Part shown: piece by piece, positions 33,050 to 44,695 of the stretch
Layout of the letters: each line of letters opens with the position of its first letter
Position numbering within the stretch: position 1 is the first letter of the stretch
Source of the DNA: Spinellus fusiger
Taxonomy: Eukaryota; Mucoromycota; Mucoromycetes; Mucorales; Phycomycetaceae
Length of the DNA: 64,000 bases
Assembly: GCA_025094145.1 (NCBI GenBank)
Contig: JALLLS010000054.1
Span: forward strand, 1-64,000
Direction: 5' to 3'
Made by a program: the position numbers and the translations under genes
Notes under the pieces: generated by a model
What the model was told of the DNA's origin: nothing
Database searches by the model: none
What the model saw: only the letters and a program-made list of their open reading frames with translations

Positions 33050-34245
33050 ATGGCTGTCTCCAAAAAAGTTGGCATTCTCGGAGCCACGGGTACTGTTGGT
33101 CAAAGATTCATTCTCTTGCTTGCTGACCACCCAGTATTCACAATCCATGCGCTGGGTGCCTCTTCTCGTTCTGCTGGAAAGGCGTATAAGGATGCTGTTA
33201 AATGGAAACAAAGCCGACCTATTCCTTCACCCATCAGTGATCTCATTGTGAGGCCATGTCATGCTGAAGAATTTAAAGAATGTGATGTCGTATTTTCTGG
33301 ATTGGATGCTGATTTTGCTGGTGATATTGGTAAGAACAAGCAACCATGGATCCCCCAATGATAGGATGACTCGAGCTGTCAATGTTGGGATAGACACAAG
33401 GAAAACTCGACAATTAATCATTACCCTATATTCTCTTGTATTCTGTAGAGATGGCATTTTTAAAGGCTGATCTTCCTGTGTTCTCTAATGCCAAAAACTA
33501 TCGACGCGAGCCCACAGTACCTCTGATTGTACCCACTGTAAATGCTTCCCACTTTGATCTTGTTCATCAACAAAGAACATTGCATGGTCTCTCCAAGGGA
33601 TTCATCATCACCAATGCCAATTGCTCTACTACTGGGCTTGTGGTTCCCCTCAAGGCACTTCAGGATGCATTTGGACCCATGAGCCATGTCCTTGTCCACA
33701 CACAGCAGGCCATCTCTGGTGCAGGCTATCCTGGTGTGCCTAGTTTAGATATTTTTGATAATGTTGTGCCTCATATTGGAGGAGAGGAAGAAAAGATGGA
33801 ATTTGAGGCCTCTAAAATCCTAGGTGGAGTGACAAGCGACGGAAAGGAATTCTCTCCTTTGACCCACATGGTGGTTTCTGCCACATGTACCCGTGTACCT
33901 GTCTTGGATGGCCATTTGGAAAGTGTTTCCGTTAAGTTTGTTCAGCAGCCCCCACCCTCCATTGAGGAGGTCTATGCTGTTCTTGATCAGTATACCTGTG
34001 AAGCTCAGAAGCTTGGATGTTACTCAGCTCCTAAACAGGCCATTACTATCACCAAAGATACAGATAGACCGCAACCCCGGCTTGACCGTGATAATGATAA
34101 AGGACAGACTGTGACTGTAGGACGTGTAAGGAAGTGCCCTGTTTTAGACCTTAAGTTTGTTCTTCTTGTCCATAATACTGTCCTGGGAGCAGCAGGCAGT
34201 TCAGTATTGAATGCTGAAGTGGCTGTCTCTCGAGGCCTTCTCTAA
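33050..34245 (+). CDS. HOM2: Aspartate-semialdehyde dehydrogenase
   Basis: Catalyses NADPH-dependent reduction of aspartyl-4-phosphate to aspartate semialdehyde, on the path to threonine, methionine and, through homoserine, isoleucine. Two exons, 33050-33329 and 33449-34245, separated by a 119-nt intron, give 358 aa, near the yeast enzyme's length. The N-terminal nucleotide-binding loop is [14 protein letters not shown]. The active-site Cys is about residue 152 in [12 protein letters not shown]. Substrate-binding [13 protein letters not shown] and the C-terminal [20 protein letters not shown] are present. AATAAA lies 10 bp after the stop. The next gene starts only 138 bp later. Confidence 0.95.
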
Positions 34246-34383
34246 TTCACTTTCAATAAACCTAATTTCCATCCATGTGTTTCAATTTAATGAAACAGTC
34301 ACTGCCGCTCTAGTGTGCTCCATTGCCGAACCGCCAAATTGAAGTCACTGCAGTGATTATTGAATCCTCCCTTTGTACTCATA

Positions 34384-35013
34384 ATGGTAAGTGACATGTC
34401 CATACAAGACATGCACCATGGGAGGGATGAATGAGAGGGCCAAAAAGATCCATAGATGGATGAAGAAAGGGTTTTGATGGATAGATGGATGGACGGATGG
34501 GTGGGTGGAGGGGTAGATGCAAGTCTAGTGTGTAGAAATAAAGAAGCTCTGTTGGCTCCTAAAGAAGGTGGATACACCTGTTGAGCTCATGTTCTTTTTT
34601 CTTCCTTCTCATAGGCCGACGCTTCAACTGTCACTATCCGCACCCGTAAATTCCTCACCAACCGTCTGCTCCAGCGCAAGCAGATGGTCGTCGATGTCAT
34701 CCACCCTGGACTTGCCAATGTCTCCAAGGATGAACTCCGTGAAAAGCTCGGCAAGCTCTACAAGGCCGAGAAGGAACGTGTCTCTGTCTTTGGCTTCAAG
34801 ACCCACTTTGGTGGCGGAAAGACCACTGGCTTTGGTCTTATTTACGACACTGTTGAGGCTTTGATGAAGTTCGAGCCCAAGTACCGTCTCGCTAGAATTG
34901 GTAAGGCTGAAGGTGGCAAGGGTGGCCGCAAGCAGCGCAAGGAAAAGAAGAACCGTGCCAAGAAGGTCCGTGGTACCAAGAAAGCCAAGGCTGCCAGTGC
35001 TGGCAAGAAATAA
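34384..35013 (+). CDS. RPS24: 40S ribosomal protein eS24
   Basis: Small-subunit ribosomal protein, 133 aa. Exon 1 (34384-34386) is only the ATG, followed directly by GTAAGT. The 228-nt intron ends in CATAG before exon 2 at 34615-35013. The protein reads [20 protein letters not shown], then [16 protein letters not shown] and [20 protein letters not shown], with a Lys-rich tail, all typical of eS24. Codon use is more C/G-ending than in the neighbours, as expected for high expression. An intron just after ATG is common in ribosomal protein genes. The intron contains a GGATGGATGGACGGATGGGT-type simple repeat. Confidence 0.96.
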
Positions 35014-35267
35014 GCTTATTCTTTTGCGACTCTCTTCTTTTTTTGTCTCTCTTGTGAATATATTAGCGATATTCGTTCATTATAATTGTTCAAATGATGA
35101 TACTATGTTGGTTATTTTAAAAGGGAAAAGGGGGTTTAGTAGTTTGGTATGGAAGAGAGAGATGTGTTTGCTTAGATTTTAACTCTGTCTACATTCCCAT
35201 CACTCGCTGTAATCTATACAAGACATAAATACTCGCTAACAAGAAAGCGTTGTGTGTTTATTCGACA

Positions 35268-37072
35268 ATGATGATGAGAGGTGTATTCTGCTTTCTTTTT
35301 GTAGCGACCAATGGTGTTTTAGCTAGTCGAATGCTTTCCATTCCATTCCAAATATTAGATCGTAAGGGTGGGGGGATAAGTAACTGGAGTCGGCAGAAGC
35401 TAGGAGACATTGTAAATACCCCTCTGGAGAATATTGACCTTGCAGTGAGTAAAAATAGCACCTATTCACTGGATATTAATCAAAGGGTGGGAATAGTATC
35501 TTATAAATGTGTCCATTGGTAAGCAGCTAACTACTATTAGTTAATATGTACTCATTGATGATTGACTATCAGGCACACCTCCTCAGCCGTTCACATTATT
35601 ACTCGATACTGGTAAGGAATCAGAGAGGTCTGTCTGTTTCTCCAGAAACTGAGACATTTGTCTTGATAGGTTCCTCAACCACTTGGGTGTCTGGCAAAGG
35701 GTGTGGACACTACTGTGGACTGCCCATTCATACTTATGACAAGACTAACTCTAGTACTTACCAATCGTCGGATCTAGTCTTCAATATTCGCTATGGAGAA
35801 GGGTTTGCTAAGGGAGTGTATGCAAAGGTAGGGGCAAACGACATGCGTATAGACTCCTATTGAACAAGAAACTGTAGGATACCTTGCTTCTGAATGGTGT
35901 CTCTGTTCCAGACATAGTAAGTAAATGCATAGCGTGAAATGATTGTTTACAGGTATCAGAACTTTGCTATTTCTGATTTTAATGATGGAGAACTCACTAC
36001 AAACGGTGCAGGTAAAGTTCTATACTAATAACAGAGTAGACTGCCCTATACATGCATGGACTGACACATCTTTATTATAATAACTATCAGATGGTATTAT
36101 AGGCATTGGTAAGTCCATAACACTGATCTTTCTGATATACAGTGATGAAGTTTACTCTTGTTTTCTAGGTCCTGATAATCTGACAGTCTATAACAATCCC
36201 AATGGTGTTGTTGTTCCAACAATCATCACTGTAATGCACCAACAGGATATTATAGAAAAGAACCTTTTCTCTGTCTACTTCCAGCCCATTCAAGACTTTA
36301 GTTCTTATCTGAGTCGTGTCAATGGAGAAATTACCTTTGGTGGTGGTAAGCTCAATACTGAATCTCACTCTTTCTTTATCTAGGCTTGTTGAATGAAGAA
36401 GAAATATGAATATCTTGTTTGTTTTGTTTTGTTTCTTAGTGAATCTAGAGCGTATCAAAGGCGATGTTTATTATATGCCTCTGACCACCAGTCAAGATTT
36501 TCAGGTAAGAAAGGAATCAACTCTTCAATGTTCTCTGTTCATTTGGGTACTTATTTTTATATCTCTATCAGGACTATTGGGCTGCTGACATTGATGCCAT
36601 TTATGTCAGAGACAAGAGTGTACCTATTACTCCTGGTCTCTCTGGATTATTAGATACTGGGTCAACACTAGTTATGCTACCAGAAAAAGTCATTCAGAGT
36701 ATCTTTTCAAATATAAGGGGTATCAGACGTGACTTTTCTGGACAGTACATTGTCCCTTGTGCTTCTACTGAGCTACCATCCATTAGCCTGTCTATGGGAG
36801 GATCAAACTTCACTTTAGAACCAGAGCATTATGTGATTAGAGGTGGATTGGTAAGTTGCTATCTATGAGAGACAAGAAGGAATACACTGCATGAAAAGAG
36901 AACACTGTATTGATATTCTTGCTAGCTTGGTCATACTGCCTCCCATTGCTATACCTATTTGCAAGAAGCACCCCCTTTTGTCGGTGCTATTCTTGGCTAT
37001 GGATTCCTTCAACAATTTGTATCCATATATGATAACGAGAATAGACGTGTGGGGCTTGCAAAACGTGCCTAA
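35268..37072 (+). CDS. Pepsin-like aspartic protease, many small exons
   Basis: Secreted or vacuolar A1-family protease. Exons seen: 35268-35444, 35497-35518, 35573-35611, 35670-35827, 35878-35916, about 35953-36011, 36091-36108, 36169-36345, 36440-36504, 36573-36850 and 36926-37072. Signal peptide MMMRGVFCFLFVATNGVLA and propeptide ending NIDLA are followed by YLINVSIGTPPQPF. The first catalytic motif is LLLDTGSSTTWV and the second GLLDTGSTLVML. The flap Tyr is in IRYGEGFAKG. It ends GLAKRA. Exons of 22 and 18 nt are required. The junction after exon 5 (35916) does not keep frame with GT-AG, so the gene may use an unusual splice, contain an indel or be damaged. Confidence 0.85.
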
Positions 37073-39856
37073 GCCTCTCCACCCGTCCTAATATGCCTTT
37101 TCCATTGTAGCTTCTCTCTCTTTTTTATCTCTTAAAAATACTATTATGCTAATGAAAATGTAATTAAAAGACAGTTTGATTTCCTTCGTCACAATAGAAA
37201 TAGTACCAACTGCTTGACACTAACAAGATCGAGAAGCTATCAATAGACGTACAGATATTTACATTTTACTAAAAGAAAAATCTCTCTTTTGTGATTTCTA
37301 TAATGAGTGCTTGGGCCATTTATATTTTTATCCTCTTGGTACACATAATCCATTATGCAACTTCTTTATTCTATATAGGAACTACGGGCATGTCTCGTCC
37401 TTAGTGAATGCTGTCAGCTCCTATTGTATTAAGGTATAAGGTATAAGAAGAAAAAGAAGAAGAAACTCATTCCAGGCTTAGAATATCCTGAAAATTCTCG
37501 GAATTGATCGATTAAAGGAAAGAGGAGAAAAAGGAAAAAAGACATCTATTCCTTTGATAGTTTTGTAGAATTTCCTTTTCTCTTTCTCTCTTTTACTTAA
37601 TCAATATCACTTTTTAAATGATATATTCTAGTCTAATTAATTAAATGAACTTGTCTTGGAAGAGGATGTTCATGATATGTTGATTCTTCTTTAACAAAAG
37701 ACCTTGGAAGGCCAATAAATGTACTTGTATATTTTATGGAGAGTGAGAATAAAAAGAAATGGGCTGATGAGTTTAAATACTTGGTGATCGTCTAAAGTCA
37801 ATGATTTATCACTTCAACTAGTAAGAAAAACCATGCAAGAAAATGCCTCTTTAAAAAGCCAAACAAACCTGTATTGTTTTCAGGTAATAAATTCCATGTT
37901 CTATTTTACATAGGAAAATACAAGCACATCAAAGGGACACTGAATAAATAAGCACAATTAAAATAATATCCTGATGCCTTTTCGCTATAGATCAAAATGC
38001 ATCCATACTTGTGATGACTAGCAGCTCTACAAGGAGCAGGAATACTTTCTTTTACACTCATCACACTTTCTATTGAAAGAAGAAAAAGATGGAAGGAGAT
38101 ATATAAACCACCATTGCTTCATAACACTGTGATGGATTAGTCTCAAAACAATATGGTAAGAGTTATAGCCTTTTTTCTGACTATCATACTCATCAAGATG
38201 AACGGAAGATAAGCTCCAAGAACAAATTTATTTATTACTTGTAGGGTGACATTAGCGCCTATTTGTGTGAGGAATGAGTTTATTTATTTATTTCTTTCTC
38301 TTCAAGGCTAAATCAATATATTAGCCATGACGTTTTCCTCGCTTTATTGGTTCTCACAAGATAACATTAATTTATAGGTCGTCCCATGATATATTCACAT
38401 AAACGCTTTAAAATAGTTAATATTTATTTGTGATAACATCATGTCAACCCTACTCTCAGCTAAAATAGATTAAGGAGTGCAAGACATACTTTTTCATAGA
38501 TATAGCTGGTAGTATTCGAATAATACAACAATAAGCTTATCCTCCCATAGCCACAACAATAATAATAATACTAATGGTCACATTTAACAGTGAAAGTCAT
38601 GGTTCAAATCAAGGAAAGAAAATGAAGCAGTACCACTTAATGATAAGGCAGCACTATTTTTATACTGCCATAATAGATGAATAAGAATACAGAATTGCTC
38701 AGTAGATGATAATAGTCTATTCAGAAGAATCGACCCTAGACAGTGTGTTTATAATAGGATACCTTGGCAATGCAAGTGTCACATATTTATCCATAGAATG
38801 ATAATTATTGATAATTGTAACAGTAGTAGTTATAATATCAATAATGTTAATACTATCAATAATGTTAATACTATCAATAATGTTAATACTATCAATAATG
38901 TTAATACTATCAATAATGTTAATACTATCAATAATGTTAATACTATCTGCAATATCAAAGTTACTATAAGACATCGATGAATAAACACAGCTCAAGTTGC
39001 ATTAAAATTACTCTTAAACTGTGTCAGGCATAGCTTTAAAAGTATCAAGACTCAAGTCTTACATGTTTGGGCTGTTCCTGTTCTGAACCAACTAGGATCT
39101 AAAGAGGGGGCATTCGTCGTACTACAAAAAAGGCTACATGACATACTGTAAGAAAGCGAGGGAAAGGGAAGAAAAGAAAGAGAAAAACCACTGATGTATG
39201 GTACCAGTCTATAAAGTATGCTTTATTAGACATAAAAGACACTGAACTTAATAGATGATAGGTGAATTCAACTCACACTAAGGATATTTATTATTCACTC
39301 TCCTACTTTGTGCGTTAAACTATTTAATGGAAAATAGACTATCATCTAAGCTACTTCTTTAAAGTCAAGGGAGACATTAGGGTAGGTGAAGTGAGTTTTA
39401 CTACCAGATCTATTTATTCTATAGTCAAGCTGGGTTCTGTGACTCAAACAGCTTTGTCTAACCCACTCTTATGATTGAAATAAAACAATACACATAAACA
39501 TAAGCATAATATCAAATCATGACTGGTTATACTTCTTCACTTGGGTTGATAAACTTATGCCCCATCATGTACTTTTCCTTACTTTGACATTATCCATCGT
39601 AAATAGGATCCTCTCTGCTCTAATAAAACTATGAGTTCGTACTACTTCATCTGAAAAAGGCAAACAGGTAATAAGCGGTGATTGTTCCAATAAAAAATAG
39701 TGGAAGATGCCAAATGCTTATTGCTGAGCTCTTTTCTTGTCCTGTATTTATAGACACATTCTCTACTACTTCTCCTTCTTCTTTTCCTTCTCTATTTTCT
39801 ACTTTATTTCCCATTTTATAAGCAGCTGGATTGCTTGTAAATAATTCACCATTGTC
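37073..39856. other. Intergenic with minisatellite
   Basis: AT-rich, no convincing gene. A T-rich/AGAAAAAGAAG stretch lies near 37440. The main structure is the 18-bp tandem repeat at 38836-38946. Confidence 0.6.
38836..38946. repeat. 18-bp minisatellite
   Basis: Six near-perfect tandem copies of AATGTTAATACTATCAAT. The open frames across it (NNVNTI or DSINII repeats) only mirror the repeat. Confidence 0.95.
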
Positions 39857-41422
39857 ATGATTTCATTCAAAAAGATCGTAATTATCTACACTACTTAATA
39901 AAAATATACAGTGGCAGTAATATCGATCCTGTTTCTCTTCTTTTTCTTCTAGACATCTCGTGTGACAGAGACTCACTGGTCGAAGCTCTATGTCTCTGTG
40001 GCAGTACTGCAATGTGTAGTGATTGTTATTTTACAGTCTCTTATTTGTTATCAAAATGCACGCCAGGCCAATCTTTTGCCCGAACGCACAACAGATAATG
40101 CCCTGGATTCTAGTGATGTGTTATTAGCAATCGATGTTATTCAGGCTGCGGCAGATCGTCTTAGTAGAATCAAATGGGAAAACATTGCCTTTATAGGCTT
40201 TCAATTCTGGTTTGTTGCTATGGTTCTTGATGCAGTATGTAAATCACACTCCTTTTATTTATTACTGGAAGAAAAGAAAAAAGGGCACATCTTAAGCAGT
40301 CCATAACACCCATTCTATTATTTTGTCCCGCTTTAGACTGTTTACCAGAACACTGCAGAAGTCCTAGCATTGGCAGTATTCAATGTTATGTGTGCTCTTC
40401 TCGGTGGACTCCAAGTAGTCGATGGCGTTCGATGGCTGAAGAGAATCAATGCTGTCAATCCCAACATCACACAACCTTTGGCTATTGCTGAGAAACTCGA
40501 GATATCTCTCTGTGTTGTTATTCTTGTTTTTGCATGTGCCATGACATATTTGAGTTATGAAATGTCTCGACAGTTTGGTTGGAATATCTACAAGAAGATT
40601 GGTGCTGATGTACAGATTCAAAGTAAGATATTTTCCTCTCATTCTCATTTCTACCCACTGTATATTAATGTGTATGACATATATAGAAATGTATCGCATG
40701 TTTCAGTTCTTTGTATTATCACTGAAGATTAATATCTTTATCGAATTCTTGGTCTCTGTGTTTTATATTATTCAACGCTGTATTAGTGAGACACAGCGAG
40801 GCCAATCACTTCAATCTATTCAACCTGCGACATGGCTTCAAATTGCCTGTACAGCAGTAACACTTCCTATGCTTTACTTTGCTCGACATGCTGTAAATAT
40901 CTCTCCCTTTATAGTCTCATAGCTTATTGTCTTGTAGAAGCAGAAAAAACAAATGGCTAACCCATCATCTTTCCATTCTATAGGGAAGCATAGAAAGTAA
41001 ATTGCGTATGATCATTTTTATTCTTTTCCAGGTGGTACTCCTTTTCCATTTTGCATTTGTTCTTGTACAGTCAGTCCAACCACGAAATAGCTGGTACACT
41101 TGGATTGTACTTAGTAAGTCAATGACCATTTTATAAATGTGTAAATTTAGTATAAACAAAAACTAACTTATCTGATAAAGTCTCGGTTGGTATTCTCATG
41201 GATCTTGTAAGTTGAATTTTTAAACACTGGAGGAAATAATGTTGCAGAAAATGGGATTTTAATTATTGTTATTTCCAATAGACTACGATTGCTTTGGGTT
41301 GTATTTGTATGAAAAACTTTAACAAAGGCCTTAAACCTTATGTTCAGCGTGGTGACAGAAAGCAAGACATTGAGACCCCGTCCAAATTACAGAACAACAC
41401 ATGGCAAATTGATGAAGATTAG
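39857..41422 (+). CDS. UPF0658-like Golgi membrane protein
   Basis: Polytopic membrane protein of unknown role, resembling the fungal UPF0658 Golgi family. Exons: 39857-39877 (MISFKKI, probable), 39954-40234, 40337-40622, 40687-40892, 40984-41113, 41181-41206 and 41282-41422. All internal junctions keep frame. Transmembrane segments include LYVSVAVLQCVVIVILQSLI, IAFIGFQFWFVAMVLDA, AVFNVMCALLGGLQVVDGV, ISLCVVILVFACAMTYL, FIEFLVSVFYIIQRC and IIFILFQVVLLFHFAFVLV. The tail is hydrophilic, ending NTWQIDED. Exon 6 is only 26 nt. The first exon is the least certain part. Confidence 0.78.
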
Positions 41423-42580
41423 AGGTTCATGGACATAGCCAGCTCACGACTACCTATAAAGAGACTGTAAAAAATATCCAAAAATGTATTAAGCGATGTA
41501 TATAGCTTTATGAGCAGTAAAATACTCAAACACAAGAAGTTCTTACGGAAATTCACAAAGCCAACAGTATAAAATAAACATATGCAAACACAGATATATA
41601 GCTTTCTCTCTCTTTTGATGGACAGATCTATGCATTTGTTGTCATCCTTATAACTATTAATATTCCCTCTGTCTACATTTCAATAAAAATAAATACACTC
41701 TTATTTCTTTATATTGATAAATAGATACAAAAGTAGATATTAGTTTAACTTTACTTTTTTTATGTGTATGTCTGTATTGAGGAATATGTGTTTATGGGAA
41801 AAATTGAAAATGAAAACGAAAATAATGAAAATAATATTAAGTCCGAAATTCAGCTTGAGAAACATGAGACGAATATAAGAGATTCGTTCTCTATGTTTGT
41901 TTATTCTACTGTTAAAATTAAACAGTGCCATGCATTAGGAAAAACTCATGAAAATTATCTTACTATCGCTTTATTAATAAAAGGACACCTATAAAAATAT
42001 CAAATACATTTACTTAAGAGTGTCTCATGTTTTTTATTTTTATTTTTATTTATTTTTATGAGATGAGTGATTAAAATAGCAAGTACCAATGTCTCATGAT
42101 AGTTTGGAGGAAGACTGAACACAGACAACCAAGATTTAGTAAAGGTTAAACAACATTAGATTGTTAAGGCATAAAAAACATATTGCTTTTTCCGTTATCC
42201 TAACTATATCATGTATTAAATATGAAGGATTCAAGGTCATGTAGCATAGGTATAGTAATATATCCTAAAAATAGAAAACAAGGGTCTGAGGATATAAATA
42301 TGCATAATAATTACATAAAAAGAAAAATTCTTAATACGCATCTGTTATATTCAATGGACTTTGTATGAAGATATAGAACAGGTTAAAAATATCACGTAGA
42401 AGGGTAGCTATACTATTAATATCCACTAAAGCTAAAGGAGCAGAAGAAAAGAGGCCTATTCATTTCACAAGAGAAGTATATTCAATGGTCTAATATCCCA
42501 CAGGCTTAATCACGGAAGACCTTTATATAGAATTTACTGTAATTTTATAGGATGATCAATAGAAATAGATCTTATTGATG
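41423..42580. other. Intergenic, AT-rich
   Basis: No convincing gene. TTTTTATTTTTATTTTTATT repeat at about 42032-42060. Confidence 0.55.
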
Positions 42581-42957
42581 AATTCACCTCTACATTGATT
42601 ACAGTCGCTCACTCATTTGTACTTATTCCAAATGGAGAATACATTGATCAATCTATGTCTGTAATCAGAAAGAAAGTTTTAACCCAAAATGAGACAGAAA
42701 CACAGGTATATTCAAAGACTTGTATTGTATCTTGTATGAGTGTAGTGATAACTACAAGGAAGTATTTTTAATTGACACAAAAGAGAAATAAAAAGAAGAT
42801 TTTATCCAATATAGTAGCTGTAAAAAACTCTATCATAAGATGTCCAGATGACCTCTTACTGGGAACTCATGTATATGCCACCAGAGAAATAAAGCGAGAG
42901 ATCCTTCTCAGACAAGAGTACAGAACCTTTTTAACACAGGAGGATCAAAATGAGTAA
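42580..42957 (+). pseudogene. Coding-like relic, possibly SET-domain C-terminus
   Basis: Open frame 42581 to about 42708 reads DEFTSTLITVAHSFVLIPNG then EYIDQSMSVIRKKVLTQN, ending at a donor-like CAGGTATAT. A later frame, up to TGA-like stop TAA at 42955, reads NSIIRCPDDLLLGTHVYATR then EIKREILLRQEYRTFLTQED. The pattern V-x-A-T-R-x-I-K-x-x-x-x-L-x-x-x-Y resembles the end of SET domains. No start or rest of the domain is visible. It lies just outside the TIR element at 43074. Weak family call. Confidence 0.3.
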
Positions 42958-43073
42958 CACTACGAAATACAATGATTTGTGTACAGCTACCTGTGATTGC
43001 TGTTGGTACATGAGATAAGGGAAAAAGATACTGTGACTCCATAAGATAGTATATTGGATTGACCACTGTAATA

Positions 43074-44326
43074 TACACACCAGGAGATTTCTGGGATATA
43101 TAAAGAAATATCTTAATAAAATTGCAATAATATCATGATTGGCTAATGTGTTTGAAAAAAGGCCTTTTTGATGTGTAAATAAACAATTTTAAACTCTACT
43201 TGCCTGTTTAAGCAATGGCTGTTGACTTTGTAATTAGAAAGTATAGAATTGGCTGTAAAGACAAGAAATAGAACAAGAATCACCCCAAAATTACAATTCA
43301 GTCACTACATTTATTGTTTAACATAATGTGTTAACTATAAGCCCATAGTATTTGCAGTATGACACTGCTTAAGAAAGATATATTATAGAACTTATTGAGT
43401 TAATTCTAATAATCATTGTCCATAAAACAGAAACAAACTTACTTACATTGAGAACTGTATAGCCATTCACTGAATCCATATCCATAATCACTTCAGTAAC
43501 TATGTTACTGTAACTGGTGTTAACAGTGGTGCTTAATGATTACAAAATATTGTTTCTAATACTGGGCTTTAGGCTTAAGGCAAATAGAGTGTGAATTGTT
43601 TGACATATATTTGACGTGAATTTGACTTATGAATCTTATGAGTGGAGGCTAGTGTATATGTCACTAGAATAGATAAAGAAAAGTTATTATTTGTTTTTAT
43701 ACTCCACTCCTTTTGTTACTTCTTACACTGTCCATACAAATTGATACTTAAGCACTTGTCAAGATGAGCATAAAAGAGCAAGGTAATATGCTATTATTAA
43801 CAAAGAGAAACAATAGAAAGAAGTTGTAGACACCAGCAAAGGGTATTCTAGTGATGAAAAGGTAAACAGTATCTTCATCTGGGCTTGAGCTCATTGTAAT
43901 CCACAAGACACTCATTGCATTGTTATTAGGCAAGTAAAGACTCCTTTCAAGCTAGTCTCAGATGGTCTTCTAGAAGGTCAATGCTGTCTAGGGTATACTC
44001 CTGAGCATAGTTATCTATCTTCCAAGAACAAAGAATTGGGTTTTTAGGGTTTAGATTCTATTTCCATGAGGGAATGTACTTTGGCAGTAGCTATAGTCAT
44101 AATATAGTATTAGCTATACTATTATAATAAACAATTTTATTCATAAACAATATATTCTATTGATAATATAATTTGATAGTGTGGTATACTACAAAAGGAA
44201 ACAATTATTTGGATATCCGCAAACCTTTTGATTTTAAACACAGTTCCATAAAAGGGTAAAATTCATGATTGACTTAAAGGGGAGGTTGTGTCACTGCCTA
44301 AAAGCCAGAAAATCTTTGGGTGTGTA
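43074..44326 (-). mobile_element. TIR DNA element of the Fanzor-associated family (copy 2, internally decayed)
   Basis: Left end TACACACCAGGAGATTTCTG (43074) and right end, read on the complement, TACACACCCAAAGATTTTCT (ending 44326), both with TA. The arrangement matches copy 1 in reverse: the end with ATGATTGGCT (43135-43144, 61 nt from the terminus) is on the left and the GATTTTAAACACAG end on the right. Internally, 43.74-44.3 kb aligns by eye with 30.46-31.08 kb. No nuclease motif is left, so this is a deleted, non-autonomous copy. Confidence 0.6.
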
Positions 44327-44393
44327 AGTACGGAGATGTTGGGACCAAAGATACAGATTATTAATATGAAATTAGAAGAATAAAAGATTAAAT

Positions 44394-44567
44394 TACACAC
44401 CTAATAATTTAAGGATAGAAAAGGAAATAAACAGATATAAAATTACAATATCATTTTGATTGGCTAAAATATATGAAAAAATAATTTTGCCATCTAAATA
44501 AGCTATTTCAAGTTCAATATTTCTATTTTGGTATTAAATATACTATCTATGGAAATTAATCGTTTAC
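44394..44567 (-). repeat. Fragment of the Fanzor-associated TIR family, cut by a LINE
   Basis: Starts TACACACCTAATAATTTAAG and keeps TTGATTGGCT at 44456-44465, 62 nt from the end, with surrounding AATTACAATATCAT as in the 43.1 kb copy. It stops where the 3' oligo(A) of the LINE begins (T run 44568-44577 on the plus strand). Confidence 0.55.
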
Positions 44568-44695
44568 TTTTTTTTTTGTAGAGGCGTTGCTCGTTTTTAT
44601 TGTGAATTCACTAAATAGGGAATTATCACAACTCTTGTTTTTGTGTTTTTCTATTTTTTAGTTGTTTTTGAGTGTTTTGTGTTTTATAATTAGGT

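Noticed and set aside
38717..38995. ORFs of repeated DSINII or NNVNTI units and a CRISPR-like regular pattern
   Set aside because: They only translate an 18-bp minisatellite. There are no spacers, and this is eukaryotic DNA.
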